The notes: generated from the sequence alone by a model not told the origin. A DNA stretch of 38,108 nt from Fibrobacter sp. (GCA_017550445.1 JAFZOV010000173.1:1-38108); one strand, 5' to 3'. Shown: positions 24,939 to 32,692, numbered from the stretch's first letter. Translations and numbers: made by a program.

Positions 24939-25337
24939 CTAGAATTTAACGACTCGCGGAGCAGCGCCGAAGGCATAGAACGTGGCAGTGGCATCCTTAA
25001 AGTAGAGCACCTCGGTGTTGGGATCTTCGACAGAATACATGGACCTGAGTTCAGGATAGTGGTCGAGCATGTGAACCTTGGGTTCACGACGGTCATCGCG
25101 AACAAGTGTTCCGGCAACGCGAAGCCACTTGGTACCTTCGCTATTCATGCCACAAATTTCCACCTTGCCATTTTGCTGGATCTGCTTGGAACAGTCCTTG
25201 GTCTTGGATGTCTGAATGTAGAGCTTGCCTTCAAAAATTTCGATAGTGCCGAAGGGGCGAACACGGGGCTGATCACCTTCCACCGTGGCCAAGAAGTAAG
25301 CACCACATTCCTTTAGAAAATCTTTGACTTCTTCCAT
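24939..25337 (-). CDS. Pyridoxamine 5'-phosphate oxidase-like flavoprotein
   Basis: 132 residues. The split-barrel pattern is clear: CGAYFLATVEGDQPRVRPFG, LYIQTSKTKDCSKQIQQN, and VEICGM...WLRVAGTLVRDD. These small PNPOx-like proteins bind FMN or F420 and reduce unknown substrates; true vitamin B6 synthesis is unlikely at this length. AGGAG lies 7 bases before the ATG. It has its own terminator and lies downstream of the macro-domain gene (63 bp). Confidence 0.85.
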   Translation of the reverse strand: MEEVKDFLKECGAYFLATVEGDQPRVRPFGTIEIFEGKLYIQTSKTKDCSKQIQQNGKVEICGMNSEGTKWLRVAGTLVRDDRREPKVHMLDHYPELRSMYSVEDPNTEVLYFKDATATFYAFGAAPRVVKF

Positions 25338-25400
25338 TATGGTTCTCCTATGAATTAATATTCCTTGCTGATTTTCCTATTTATAATATAGTAAAAAGAG

Positions 25401-25907
25401 TTAATGTAAGGCTGTAACAAACCGCCTATATATTTCTTCCATCTGGGCAGAGAAGCAACAGAAAACAACCTTCTTCACCTTTTGACTAGAATATCCGCAA
25501 ACCGTATTCAAGGCAATCTCGGTAGCCTCTTCCCAAGGGTAACCATAAACACCGGTAGAAATAGCGGGGAAGGCGACCGTCTCGCAATCGCTTTCTTCAG
25601 CCAGGTCGAGACAACTTCTATAGCAGGATTCCAGAAGTGCCGGTTCTCCATGTTGACCATCTCGGTAAACCGGACCCGGAGTATGGATGACAAACTTAGC
25701 CGGCAATCTAAAACCGGGAGTAATTTTTGCCCGACCGGTCTCGCAACCGTTCAAGGGAATGCACGCTCTCAAAAGTTCAGGACCTGCCGCACGGTGAATT
25801 GCCCCGTCGACTCCGCCGCCACCCAGAAGTGAACAATTCGCCGCATTCACAATGGCATCGACTTTCAATTTGGTAATATCACCCTGGATAATTTCAATCT
25901 CAATCAT
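25401..25907 (-). CDS. Macro-domain protein (O-acetyl-ADP-ribose deacetylase type)
   Basis: 168 residues. [17 protein letters not shown], the loop [14 protein letters not shown] and ISTGVYGYP form the ADP-ribose pocket of MacroD/YmdB-type hydrolases. It removes ADP-ribose or deacetylates O-acetyl-ADP-ribose. The ATG at 25907 is chosen because GGAG lies 7 bases upstream and the fold begins at once; an upstream start at 25940 would add 11 residues across the TATATT-containing promoter region. Confidence 0.92.
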   Translation of the reverse strand: MIEIEIIQGDITKLKVDAIVNAANCSLLGGGGVDGAIHRAAGPELLRACIPLNGCETGRAKITPGFRLPAKFVIHTPGPVYRDGQHGEPALLESCYRSCLDLAEESDCETVAFPAISTGVYGYPWEEATEIALNTVCGYSSQKVKKVVFCCFSAQMEEIYRRFVTALH

Positions 25908-26001
25908 AATAATCTCCAGAAGAAATATACATAATGACACGCTACATTAAGTAAACTATTGCCACATTTTTTTTGTATATTAAAACAACGGGGGTAAATT
26001 C

Positions 26002-26319
26002 ATGAAATATCAAATAGCCTTAATTACCATTGTAGCGCTGGCGGAACTATCAAACGCCCAGCTCCTATATCCTAAAAAATCGGAAAGCATTCCTAAAATC
26101 GACAGCGCCCTTGTTTTCAGGGTTAACTACGGTGATGTATCGGCTCCGATAGAAGATTCCCAAAAAGAGGATGAACCGACAACGGAACAATACAATGGAA
26201 GAAGTCATAGCGGTTTCGACATCAAGAGTTCCCTGATATGGACAGGAATTTGCGCCACAGAAGCAATCCTTTCAAAAGGGCCTAGCGCGAATTCCCTCTG
26301 CTTTCGTGGCAAGCCGTAA
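26002..26319 (+). CDS. Small exported hypothetical protein
   Basis: 105 residues with a signal peptide of about 19 (ALITIVALAELSNA-Q). The mature part is polar (PIEDSQKEDEPTTEQ) and ends with a short hydrophobic stretch (SLIWTGICATEAIL). I do not recognise it; it may be the N-terminal part of a longer ancestral protein. GGGGG lies 8 bases before the ATG and TATATT further up. It precedes the VOC gene by 12 bases and could be co-transcribed. Confidence 0.55.
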   Translation: MKYQIALITIVALAELSNAQLLYPKKSESIPKIDSALVFRVNYGDVSAPIEDSQKEDEPTTEQYNGRSHSGFDIKSSLIWTGICATEAILSKGPSANSLCFRGKP

Positions 26320-26331
26320 GGTCTTAAAAGA

Positions 26332-26751
26332 ATGAAAATCGAACACGTCGCCATCTGGGTAAAAGACATCGACAAAGTATGTGAATTCTACCGGAAGTAT
26401 TTCGATGGGGTAGTTCACCCGATTTATCATAATCCGGCAAAACAGTTCACCAGCCGATTCGTCACCTTCGACGACGGTGCCCGTTTGGAAATAATGCACC
26501 GCCCGGATATCGATGTTGGGACTAATGTTTGGCCTGTAACTTCGCCAACGTTTCACGTGGAACATTCAGAACATCTCGGTTTTACCCATCTTTCTTTTTC
26601 CGTGGGTTCAAAAGAAGAGGTGGACCGCCTCACCCAACAAATGTCTGCAGACGGAATCCAGGTAGTGGGGCAACCACGAACCACCGGCGACGGGTATTAC
26701 GAAAGTGTCGTCCTCGACCCCGAAGGCAATAGGGTAGAGATTACAGTATAG
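26332..26751 (+). CDS. VOC-family protein (glyoxalase/bleomycin-resistance fold)
   Basis: 139 residues. Two beta-alpha-beta-beta-beta units: HVAIWVKDIDKVCEFYRKYF at the start and LGFTHLSFSVGSKEEVDRLT in the second, ending VVLDPEGNRVEITV. His near the N-terminus and Glu at the end are candidate metal ligands. Lactoylglutathione lyase or a fosfomycin-type transferase is possible. The loop SPTFHVEHSEH is encoded across a parS site, so this coding region doubles as centromere sequence. Confidence 0.88.
   Translation: MKIEHVAIWVKDIDKVCEFYRKYFDGVVHPIYHNPAKQFTSRFVTFDDGARLEIMHRPDIDVGTNVWPVTSPTFHVEHSEHLGFTHLSFSVGSKEEVDRLTQQMSADGIQVVGQPRTTGDGYYESVVLDPEGNRVEITV
26549..26564. other. parS site 2, inside the VOC gene
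   Basis: CGTTTCACGTGGAACA. One half-site is of the TTTCAC type and the other of the TTCCAC type. It encodes FHVEH in the loop between the two VOC units. Confidence 0.85.
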
Positions 26752-26753
26752 TG

Positions 26754-26769
26754 TGTTCCACGTGAAACA
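26754..26769. other. parS site 3
   Basis: TGTTCCACGTGAAACA, a mixed half-site form, two bases after the stop codon of the VOC gene. The hairpin element array starts right after it. Confidence 0.9.
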
Positions 26770-26777
26770 TCCGCAGG

Positions 26778-26935
26778 GCGAATGCAGCATCCATACTTGT
26801 ATGGACATTGCTGAGCCCCAGGATGTCGGACACAAAGTGTCCCAACATAGCGATTACGAGCGTCGCAAAATATGCTTGCATATTTTATGACCGAGTATGA
26901 GCATGTCGGCCTTTGGCATAGCCAAAGGCCAAACA
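26778..26935 (+). repeat. Two tandem copies of a paired-hairpin element next to parS
   Basis: Copy 1: 7-bp stem with TT loop (26790-26805), then GGACAC-AAA-GTGTCC (26828-26842). Copy 2: 9-bp stem with TT loop (26867-26886), then a 10-bp stem with ATA loop (26908-26930). Flanking words are shared with copies at 27750 and 29230 (GCGAATGCAGC before, TTGCTGAGC between, CCCAACATAGCGA after) while the stems differ. A further stem ATGCCCGC/GCGGGCAT (26956-27030) encloses more pairing downstream. No gene seen in 26752-27065. Confidence 0.75.
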
Positions 26936-27065
26936 TACAACTTTTTCAGATTGTCATGCCCGCCTTGCCAATAGCCACTTGCAGCTATACTGCTTAGTGG
27001 ATATGGTCCTCGGAACGGGGAAGCGGGCATCTCCTTTTCTACTAAAATAATCTATATTAAATAGC

Positions 27066-27737
27066 ATGAGGAGAACATTTATTGTATTAGCAGCGGCGTT
27101 TTTGAATGCCCATTCGGTTGATTGCATCCAACCCCTGTTCGATTATTTCGCGACAAACTTTGAAAACCACGCACTCGTTATGCCAGGCGAAATGTTGCCG
27201 GATAGTCTCTATCAGGAACAAAACGGGATGGTCTATACCATCAAATATCACTGGACAGGCAATCACCTCGACAGTATGAACCTGTACCAATCTTGCCTTG
27301 CCCGCAATGTCGAAAAAAAATCCATCTACATTCCCGACTGGAAAATCGACTCCACCGAGGTCGGCAAGGTCACGAAATACGACTGGAAATCCTCGAAGGA
27401 CAAATGGCACTTCACCGTCTACCGCGCAAAGGATTCCGTCTATATCGATCTGAACAAGGAACAGCACCAGATATTCTACATCAAGAACGATACCATCCAC
27501 GAAGCCGACAACTGGATTCCCAGGCACTGGACTATTTACCGTGATCCGGGCAACGAAGGCAAGTGCATTCGAAAAAGCGACAAAGGATTCATTATCGACA
27601 CCTACGAATACGAAATGAAGGGAAACACCCTCATCCAGAAATCAATCAAGTTCGACCACAAAAAGTACTTCAAAGCCCCCGGCCCCTGCTACGGCGGCAA
27701 TGAATACACCACTATATATTATAAGAAGGGTAAGTGA
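27066..27737 (+). CDS. Exported hypothetical protein (paralogue of the next gene)
   Basis: 223 residues with a signal peptide of about 18 (FIVLAAAFLNAHS) and a Cys soon after (DCIQPL). It is rich in Tyr, Lys and Asp and looks like an all-beta protein. Its start and layout resemble the 307-residue protein encoded 160 bases downstream (ALNVHAVNCL; a later NDT(I/L)(H/Y) segment; a Lys-rich C-terminal repeat-like strand), so the two are probably distant paralogues. No known family. TATATT ends 7 bases before the ATG and there is no ribosome binding site. Confidence 0.65.
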   Translation: MRRTFIVLAAAFLNAHSVDCIQPLFDYFATNFENHALVMPGEMLPDSLYQEQNGMVYTIKYHWTGNHLDSMNLYQSCLARNVEKKSIYIPDWKIDSTEVGKVTKYDWKSSKDKWHFTVYRAKDSVYIDLNKEQHQIFYIKNDTIHEADNWIPRHWTIYRDPGNEGKCIRKSDKGFIIDTYEYEMKGNTLIQKSIKFDHKKYFKAPGPCYGGNEYTTIYYKKGK

Positions 27738-27744
27738 CACTCAC

Positions 27745-27835
27745 CTCGCTATGTTGGGACTATGACCTTGTCATAGTCCTACACCCATCGGTCAGCAAAT
27801 GAAAAAATGCAAGCATTTTTTCGCTTTCTGACCTC
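27745..27835 (-). repeat. Paired-hairpin element next to parS site 4
   Basis: Read on minus from parS: a 10-bp stem with TT loop (27801-27822), enclosed by GGTCAG/CTGACC, then a 10-bp stem with a 3-base loop (27757-27779) followed by CCCAACATAGCGA. The frame is that of the element at 26778-26935, but both stems have different sequences. Confidence 0.75.
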
Positions 27836-27840
27836 GGTTG

Positions 27841-27856
27841 TGTTCCACGTGGAACA
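27841..27856. other. parS site 4
   Basis: TGTTCCACGTGGAACA, a fully symmetric site. The symmetry extends five more bases on each side (27836-27861). Confidence 0.93.
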
Positions 27857-27896
27857 CAACCAAGCAAACATAAAACCTTTTACTATATTTCCTCAT

Positions 27897-28730
27897 ATGA
27901 AAAAACTGATCCTCATTCTATCCTTTATCGCACTGAATGTGCATGCTGTAAACTGCCTCGATTATTTACGCAACGACTACATTGAATATAGACTGAACAA
28001 CAATTATCGTGTAGATAGCACATACGCCCCTAGCTTTGTAGATGACAAAATCTATTATTCATCCTCTAAATATTACTATACCGATAATAGTTTAGATAGT
28101 GTCGTCGAATGTTATAGTAAAGGAAAATGTGACACACAAAAAAATAGTGTGATGAAAGAAACAACTGATTCCACAATTAAGCTAACCACCTCTCTTCTCG
28201 AAAGTAACATTTCCCAGGTAACCATTTATTATTTAGAAAAAGATTCTACCTGCATATACCAATATGGTCTAAACTCGGACAAACCGGATTCATTAGAAGA
28301 TATCTTTTGCATGTACCTGCACAACGATACCCTATATGATGAAAAAATGAATATAGATGGAACCCCATATGAAAATCCAGATGAAAGCCCACGCATATAT
28401 GAAAACACTTTAAGAACCCCCAGCCCTGAAAACGAAAACACCTGCAATGCAATTGACTATACACTGAAAAAACAAGGTGATACCTATACTAAAACATTTG
28501 ATAAAGCACATCAAGAACTCATAGAAACTACAGAAACAGGATTCACCGTATCTTACAGCAATTTCGATACAAAGGCTTTCTTTGCCAAAGTCGATCCCAA
28601 TTCCACCACCTCGATCCTCCGCAAAAACAAGCCGGCATTTATTCCCGAAAAGGCCAAACATTTTGACCTCCTCGGCCGCCCCGCCAACAAAAAATATATC
28701 ATAAGTGTTCCACGTGGAACATCATTATAA
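27897..28730 (+). CDS. Exported hypothetical protein ending in a parS-encoded tail
   Basis: 277 residues from the ATG at 27897, chosen because TATATT ends 7 bases upstream and a signal peptide starts at once (LILILSFIALNVHAVNC). An in-frame start at 27807 would translate through parS site 4. The body is rich in Ser, Thr, Asp and Tyr. The C-terminus has FDLLGRPANKKYIIS, like the C-terminal beta segment of Fibrobacter exported proteins, and finishes with VPRGTSL, encoded by parS site 5, so the original end may have been overwritten. Function unknown. Confidence 0.65.
   Translation: MKKLILILSFIALNVHAVNCLDYLRNDYIEYRLNNNYRVDSTYAPSFVDDKIYYSSSKYYYTDNSLDSVVECYSKGKCDTQKNSVMKETTDSTIKLTTSLLESNISQVTIYYLEKDSTCIYQYGLNSDKPDSLEDIFCMYLHNDTLYDEKMNIDGTPYENPDESPRIYENTLRTPSPENENTCNAIDYTLKKQGDTYTKTFDKAHQELIETTETGFTVSYSNFDTKAFFAKVDPNSTTSILRKNKPAFIPEKAKHFDLLGRPANKKYIISVPRGTSL
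28706..28721. other. parS site 5, inside a coding end
   Basis: TGTTCCACGTGGAACA. It encodes VPRGT, 4 codons before the stop of the upstream gene. Confidence 0.92.
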
Positions 28731-28752
28731 ATGCTGATTATGGAGATTTCAT

Positions 28753-29094
28753 ATGCCCAACATGCTATTAATTATTTTTTTTAGTTTCTTTCTATTTTTA
28801 TCCTGCGAAGCAAGTACTGAATGCGGTAAAAGCAAAAAGGATAATTGTCTCGTCAACAAAGAATCATTTGATAAAATTCAGGAAGGAGATTCCTTAAACA
28901 TTGTTTTAGATTTGTTGGGTAAACCTTTCGCTTGGCTTGATAAAGAAAATGGAGTTCGTCGATATTCTTGGTTCAGATATTCAACTGTTGATGACCCAAG
29001 CAAAGCAAGCATTCAGAAGGCCGTTGCAATTGACTTTAAAGAAAACAAAGTCATTAGCAAAGAATTTTATGATAATTCTTTACCAGATAAATAG
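28753..29094 (+). CDS. Small lipoprotein with a BamE/SmpA-like segment
   Basis: 113 residues. The lipobox LFLSC puts the lipidated Cys at about 18. FDKIQEGDSLNIVLDLLGKP resembles the helix pair of BamE/SmpA-fold proteins (the I-x-G-x4-V-x2-LLG-P pattern), followed by strands (YSWFRYS, VAIDFKENKVISKEF). BamE itself helps the outer-membrane assembly machine, but this fold occurs in many small lipoproteins and the role is uncertain. GGAG lies 7 bases before the ATG. Confidence 0.72.
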   Translation: MPNMLLIIFFSFFLFLSCEASTECGKSKKDNCLVNKESFDKIQEGDSLNIVLDLLGKPFAWLDKENGVRRYSWFRYSTVDDPSKASIQKAVAIDFKENKVISKEFYDNSLPDK

Positions 29095-29156
29095 AACTAA
29101 GTTCACAGCATTTCAACATTTATCAAAAACTTATCCACGGATATTTTTAAAAAGTG

Positions 29157-29180
29157 AAAGGGCGAAAGCCCTTTTTTGTT
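29157..29180 (+). terminator. Intrinsic terminator
   Basis: AAAGGGC-GAAA-GCCCTTT (29157-29174), a 7-bp stem with a GNRA loop, followed by more T. A near-perfect DnaA box (TTATCCACG, 29131-29139) lies just upstream. Confidence 0.88.
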
Positions 29181-29221
29181 GTATTCACATTTCATAATAC
29201 TAAATTATGTTCGGAACGTTA

Positions 29222-29319
29222 GATTGCTACGCAATCAATGTTTGCTCCTTCGGAGCCAACTTGCTTCGGCTCAGCAATGAAAATAAACAAGTTTATTTTC
29301 GCTGCATTCGCCTCGCTAA
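29222..29319 (-). repeat. Paired-hairpin element next to parS site 6
   Basis: Read on minus from parS: GCGAATGCAGC, a 10-bp stem with TT loop (29279-29300), TTGCTGAGC, GCTCC-GAA-GGAGC (29244-29256), AAACAT, then GATTGC/GCAATC (29222-29236). It shares its frame with the elements at 26778 and 27745 but not the stem sequences. Confidence 0.75.
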
Positions 29320-29335
29320 CGTTCCACGTGGAACA
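29320..29335. other. parS site 6
   Basis: CGTTCCACGTGGAACA, 15 of 16 to the symmetric form. It lies just ahead of rsmG, within 750 bases of parA. Confidence 0.9.
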
Positions 29336-29351
29336 ATCTTTTAGGTTTTCA

Positions 29352-30071
29352 TTGAGTTATAGAGAAAATAAAAACCAGCAGAATCTCTTGAACCAGTTCT
29401 TGACAGAACATGGTGTGCAGCTATCCGAAGATGTACTCGGTAAGCTTTATGACTTTGCAGACCTGGTGGTAGAGACCAAGCAGTTCGGCAATTTGATTTC
29501 TGCCAAGGATTCCGAAAAGTTTTTAAGCAGGCATATCGCAGATTCCCTCGTTCCCTATATATATATTAGACGAGAGACGAGAGACGAGAGACGAGAGAAT
29601 AACGAAGAAAATTCCAAATATCTTTCGTCTCTAGTCTGTAGCGAGCCTGCGAGCGTTCTCTCGTCTAAAAAATGGGCCGACATGGGAGCCGGTGCAGGTT
29701 GCCCGATTTTTCCGCTGGCCATCGTGATGCCCGAAGTAGAATTTTATGCGGTCGAACCCCGCAACATGCGCGTACAGTTCATGAAGTACGCCAAAGAAAA
29801 ATTGCACCTGGATAACCTCACTGTCGTGGGCAAGCGCTTCGAAACTTCCGGACTTGCCTATCTGGACTTTGTGAGTTGCCGTGCACTTTCGACTTTCGAA
29901 AACGACTGGGAACGTGCCCAGCCGGGACTCGTAGGCGGAGGAAAGTTCCTCACGCTCAAGAGCTATAACAACATCGTTCACCTGGAAAACGATCCTGCAG
30001 TACACATATACAAATATGCACTGCCCCAGGAAGAACAAACATACGCCTTAGTCACTCGAGGTAATGAATGA
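29352..30071 (+). CDS. rsmG: 16S rRNA (guanine-N7) methyltransferase RsmG (GidB) with an internal insert
   Basis: About 239 residues from a TTG at 29352 with AGG 6 bases upstream; an ATG at 29277 would translate through parS site 6 and a hairpin element. LISAKDSEKFLSRHIADSL is the typical first half, and WADMGAGAGCPIFPLAI the SAM-binding loop. Between them, about 35 residues (RRETRDERRENNEEN through SEPASVLSSKK) have no place in the family and are encoded by a repeat with 12-bp inverted ends. The enzyme methylates G527 of 16S rRNA; whether it still works is unknown. Its stop overlaps the parA start (ATGA). Confidence 0.85.
   Translation: MSYRENKNQQNLLNQFLTEHGVQLSEDVLGKLYDFADLVVETKQFGNLISAKDSEKFLSRHIADSLVPYIYIRRETRDERRENNEENSKYLSSLVCSEPASVLSSKKWADMGAGAGCPIFPLAIVMPEVEFYAVEPRNMRVQFMKYAKEKLHLDNLTVVGKRFETSGLAYLDFVSCRALSTFENDWERAQPGLVGGGKFLTLKSYNNIVHLENDPAVHIYKYALPQEEQTYALVTRGNE
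29566..29668. repeat. Repeat element inserted inside rsmG
   Basis: The ends TTAGACGAGAGA (29566-29577) and TCTCTCGTCTAA (29657-29668) are perfect 12-bp inverted repeats. The left side contains four head-to-tail copies of the 7-bp unit GACGAGA (29569-29596). It falls exactly in the stretch of RsmG that is absent from the family. Confidence 0.8.
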
Positions 30072-30853
30072 GTAAAGTGATCGCTGTCTGTAACCAGAAA
30101 GGTGGCGTGGGTAAGACCACGACGGCCGTGAACCTGGCTGCAAGTTTTGCCGCATTGGAAAAGAAGACCCTCCTTATCGACATGGACCCCCAGGGTAACG
30201 CATCGCAGGGTCTCGGCTACAACGAAATGCAGGATGTGGATATCCACGAAATCCTTAACATGGCCGACAATCCGGACAATATTACCTACGACAATATCAA
30301 GGAAGCAATCCTCGATACAAGCCTCGACTACCTCAAGGTCATCACCTCCGGACCGGACCTCGCCGTCATGGAAATCGAACTGGTGAATGCCATGAGCCGC
30401 GAACGCCGCCTCGAACGCGTAATGAACGTTTTGAAGCAGACCTTCGAATTCATCATCATCGACGCTCCTCCGAGCCTGAACCTTTTGACACTGAACGTGC
30501 TGACCGCAGCCACCAGCGTACTCATTCCGGTGCAGTGCGAATACTACGCCCTGCAGGGTATGACCGAACTTTTCAAGACAATCCGCGAAGTCCAGAAAAA
30601 TCTGAACCCGAACCTGAAGATCGAGGGCGCACTTCTTACCATGTACGATTCCCGCCTAAGCCTCTGCAAGCAGGTCGCCGAAGAAGTCCGCGAAAACCTG
30701 AGCGACACCGTTTTCCAGGCAATGATTCCGAGAAACGTGAAACTCTCCGAAGCTCCTTCTCACGGCAAGCCCGCCATTCTTTACGATGTACAGAGCAGCG
30801 GTGCACAGTCCTATATGAAACTCGCCGAAGAAATCTTGAATAAGGGAAAGTAA
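30068..30853 (+). CDS. parA: Chromosome-partitioning ATPase ParA (Soj)
   Basis: 261 residues. The deviant Walker A is KGGVGKTTTAVN (11-22), with IDMDPQGNAS (motif A') and IIIDAPPSLNLL (Walker B). There is no N-terminal HTH extension, as in chromosomal ParA. It binds DNA non-specifically when ATP-bound and is driven by ParB on parS to move origins apart. It overlaps rsmG by four bases and precedes parB by 3, so the three are one operon. Six parS sites lie upstream within 5.4 kb. Confidence 0.97.
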   Translation: MSKVIAVCNQKGGVGKTTTAVNLAASFAALEKKTLLIDMDPQGNASQGLGYNEMQDVDIHEILNMADNPDNITYDNIKEAILDTSLDYLKVITSGPDLAVMEIELVNAMSRERRLERVMNVLKQTFEFIIIDAPPSLNLLTLNVLTAATSVLIPVQCEYYALQGMTELFKTIREVQKNLNPNLKIEGALLTMYDSRLSLCKQVAEEVRENLSDTVFQAMIPRNVKLSEAPSHGKPAILYDVQSSGAQSYMKLAEEILNKGK

Positions 30854-30856
30854 CAA

Positions 30857-31885
30857 ATGGGTAAAAAGTCTTTCGCACTGGGTCGCAGCCTTTCCGATAT
30901 CCTCAAGGACCACTCCGCACCGGCCGCGGCAGAAATTCAACAGTCCAATCCACAATCCGGCGAAAATAGCTCGCAGAGCGGGGCCGAAGTTTCGTCCACT
31001 GTTGATAACTCCCAAAAAGTCATAGAAATCAACGTCGACCTGATTGACCCGAACCCGTTCCAACCCCGTAAGGTATTCAGCGATGACGAGCTGGTAGAAC
31101 TCGCCGAATCCATCGAACAGCACGGCTTGATTCAACCCATCGCCGTCCGTAAGGTAGGCGACCGTTACCAGTTGATCAGCGGTGAACGCCGTACCCGCGC
31201 AAGCAAGCTTGCCGGACTTCCGACTATCAAGGCCCAAGTTTACGAAAACCTCGACGACAAGGCCATGGCCGAATGGGCCCTCATCGAAAACATCCAGCGT
31301 GTCGACCTGAACCCGGTCGAAGTTGCAAAATCTTATCAACAGTTGATCGATAATCACGGCTATACTCACGAAGATTTGTCCAAGATTGTGAGTAAGTCCC
31401 GCTCCGCCATTACCAATGCACTCCGTCTGCTCAAGTTGCCGGCACAGGTGCTCTTATGGATAGAAGAAGGCAAAATCTCTGGCGGTGCCGCCCGCGCCCT
31501 CTGCAGCGACAAGATTGAAAACGCCGAAGAACTTGCCAAGCGAGTCATCGACGAAGGTTTGAACGTTCGTCAGATCGAAGCCATTGCCCGCGGCGAAAAT
31601 ATTAATCAGACGAGAGATGACTCTAGTGTCATCCTGAGCGAAGCGGAAGCGGAGTCGAAGGATCTCCCGACGCAATCAACAGACGACATTCCCGCAAACC
31701 CGCCCAAGCCGAAGGTGGAACTCAGCGCCGACATGAAACAGTTCGAGATGCGTCTCGAAACATTCTTCGGAACGAAGGTCCAACTGAACCCCAGCGCTTC
31801 CGGCGAATCCAAGGGTACCATCGTTATTAACTATTATTCCATGGACGATCTGAACCGAATCCAGGAACTCATGGAAAATCGCTAG
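30857..31885 (+). CDS. parB: Chromosome-partitioning protein ParB (Spo0J)
   Basis: 342 residues. The CTP-binding segment has LIDPNPFQPRK and GERRTRASKLAG; ENIQRVDLNPVEVA and the HTH (THEDLSKIVSKSRSAITNAL) bind parS; the C-terminal dimerisation domain ends LNRIQELMENR. ParB loads at parS, spreads as a CTP clamp and activates ParA. The linker holds SVILSEAEAESKDLP (about 256-271), encoded by a dispersed repeat, then a Pro-rich piece. The insert lies between folded domains, so function is probably kept. Confidence 0.97.
   Translation: MGKKSFALGRSLSDILKDHSAPAAAEIQQSNPQSGENSSQSGAEVSSTVDNSQKVIEINVDLIDPNPFQPRKVFSDDELVELAESIEQHGLIQPIAVRKVGDRYQLISGERRTRASKLAGLPTIKAQVYENLDDKAMAEWALIENIQRVDLNPVEVAKSYQQLIDNHGYTHEDLSKIVSKSRSAITNALRLLKLPAQVLLWIEEGKISGGAARALCSDKIENAEELAKRVIDEGLNVRQIEAIARGENINQTRDDSSVILSEAEAESKDLPTQSTDDIPANPPKPKVELSADMKQFEMRLETFFGTKVQLNPSASGESKGTIVINYYSMDDLNRIQELMENR
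31627..31665 (+). repeat. Dispersed repeat inserted in frame inside parB
   Basis: It begins TGTCATCCTGAGCG and ends GAGTCGAAGGATCT, like the intergenic copy at 7637-7674 read on minus. It encodes VILSEAEAESKDL in the ParB linker. ATCCT/AGGAT at the ends are inverted. Confidence 0.8.
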
Positions 31886-31891
31886 GCGAAA

Positions 31892-32692
31892 ATGAAAGGC
31901 AAGTATTATACCATACAGATTATCCCGGAAGATTCCAAGGAAATCAAGAAGTACCGCATTTCCACAAAGTGGTCTCTCTTCTTGAAAATTTTCCTTGTCC
32001 TGTTGATAATTGCATCTGGCGTGCTCATCTACAATGCAGGCCGAATCGGAAAAATCGTCGTGCAATACGAAAAGATGCGCACCGCTAACGCCCAGCTCGC
32101 CAAGCAGAATGCCAACTACGAAGAGCTCTTTTCGAGAATCGACTCGCTCTGGGTTCTGGAGGAACGTATCCAGAATATCCTTGGCACCTTTATCGAAAAC
32201 GATTCTAACAAGATCAACAGTCTTATAGACAAGAACCGTTTTGCTCACACGCCTTCCGAAAAAATCGATGTCGACTACGAGGGCATCCACGGGTGGAAGT
32301 CCATGGAAGAAAAGAGCAGGCTGGAACATATTCCCAACGTAATTCCCGTTGTCGGAATCGTAAGCAAGAAATTCAGCGAAATGAACGACCACCTGGGGAC
32401 CGACTTCTCGGCCCAGTCCGGCGACCCAGTTTTTGCATCGGGTAGCGGCATTGTGGAATTTGCCGGGCAAAAAGACGAACTGGGAAACACGGTCATCATC
32501 AACCACCAGAACGGCTACGTCACAAGCTATTCTCACCTCAGGGATATCCGTACTCGCAAGGGACGTTCTATCGGCAAGGGTGAAATCATAGGAACCGTCG
32601 GCAATACGGGAAACAGCAGTGCACCGCACTTACATTACTCAATTACCAAAGATGGCAGGGAAATGGACCCCGAAGATTTTATAAATTATTAA
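31892..32692 (+). CDS. Membrane-anchored M23 peptidase (LytM type)
   Basis: 266 residues. One transmembrane helix at about 29-48 (LFLKIFLVLLIIASGVLI), a coiled-coil-like stretch at about 55-115, then the M23 domain. Zinc ligands H167 and D171 lie in HLGTDF and the HxH in PHLHYS near 247-250; all are present, so it should cut peptidoglycan cross-bridges or stems. It starts 6 bases after parB and is followed by bactofilin, a pairing seen in cell-shape loci (CcmA with Csd1 in Helicobacter). Confidence 0.92.
   Translation: MKGKYYTIQIIPEDSKEIKKYRISTKWSLFLKIFLVLLIIASGVLIYNAGRIGKIVVQYEKMRTANAQLAKQNANYEELFSRIDSLWVLEERIQNILGTFIENDSNKINSLIDKNRFAHTPSEKIDVDYEGIHGWKSMEEKSRLEHIPNVIPVVGIVSKKFSEMNDHLGTDFSAQSGDPVFASGSGIVEFAGQKDELGNTVIINHQNGYVTSYSHLRDIRTRKGRSIGKGEIIGTVGNTGNSSAPHLHYSITKDGREMDPEDFINY

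Noticed and set aside
27807..27896. Longer N-terminus for the 307-residue reading of the exported protein
   Set aside because: It would translate through parS site 4 and a hairpin; the signal peptide starts at 27897.
31676..32629. Minus-strand open frame opposite the end of parB and the M23 gene
   Set aside because: Shadow of two recognised genes.
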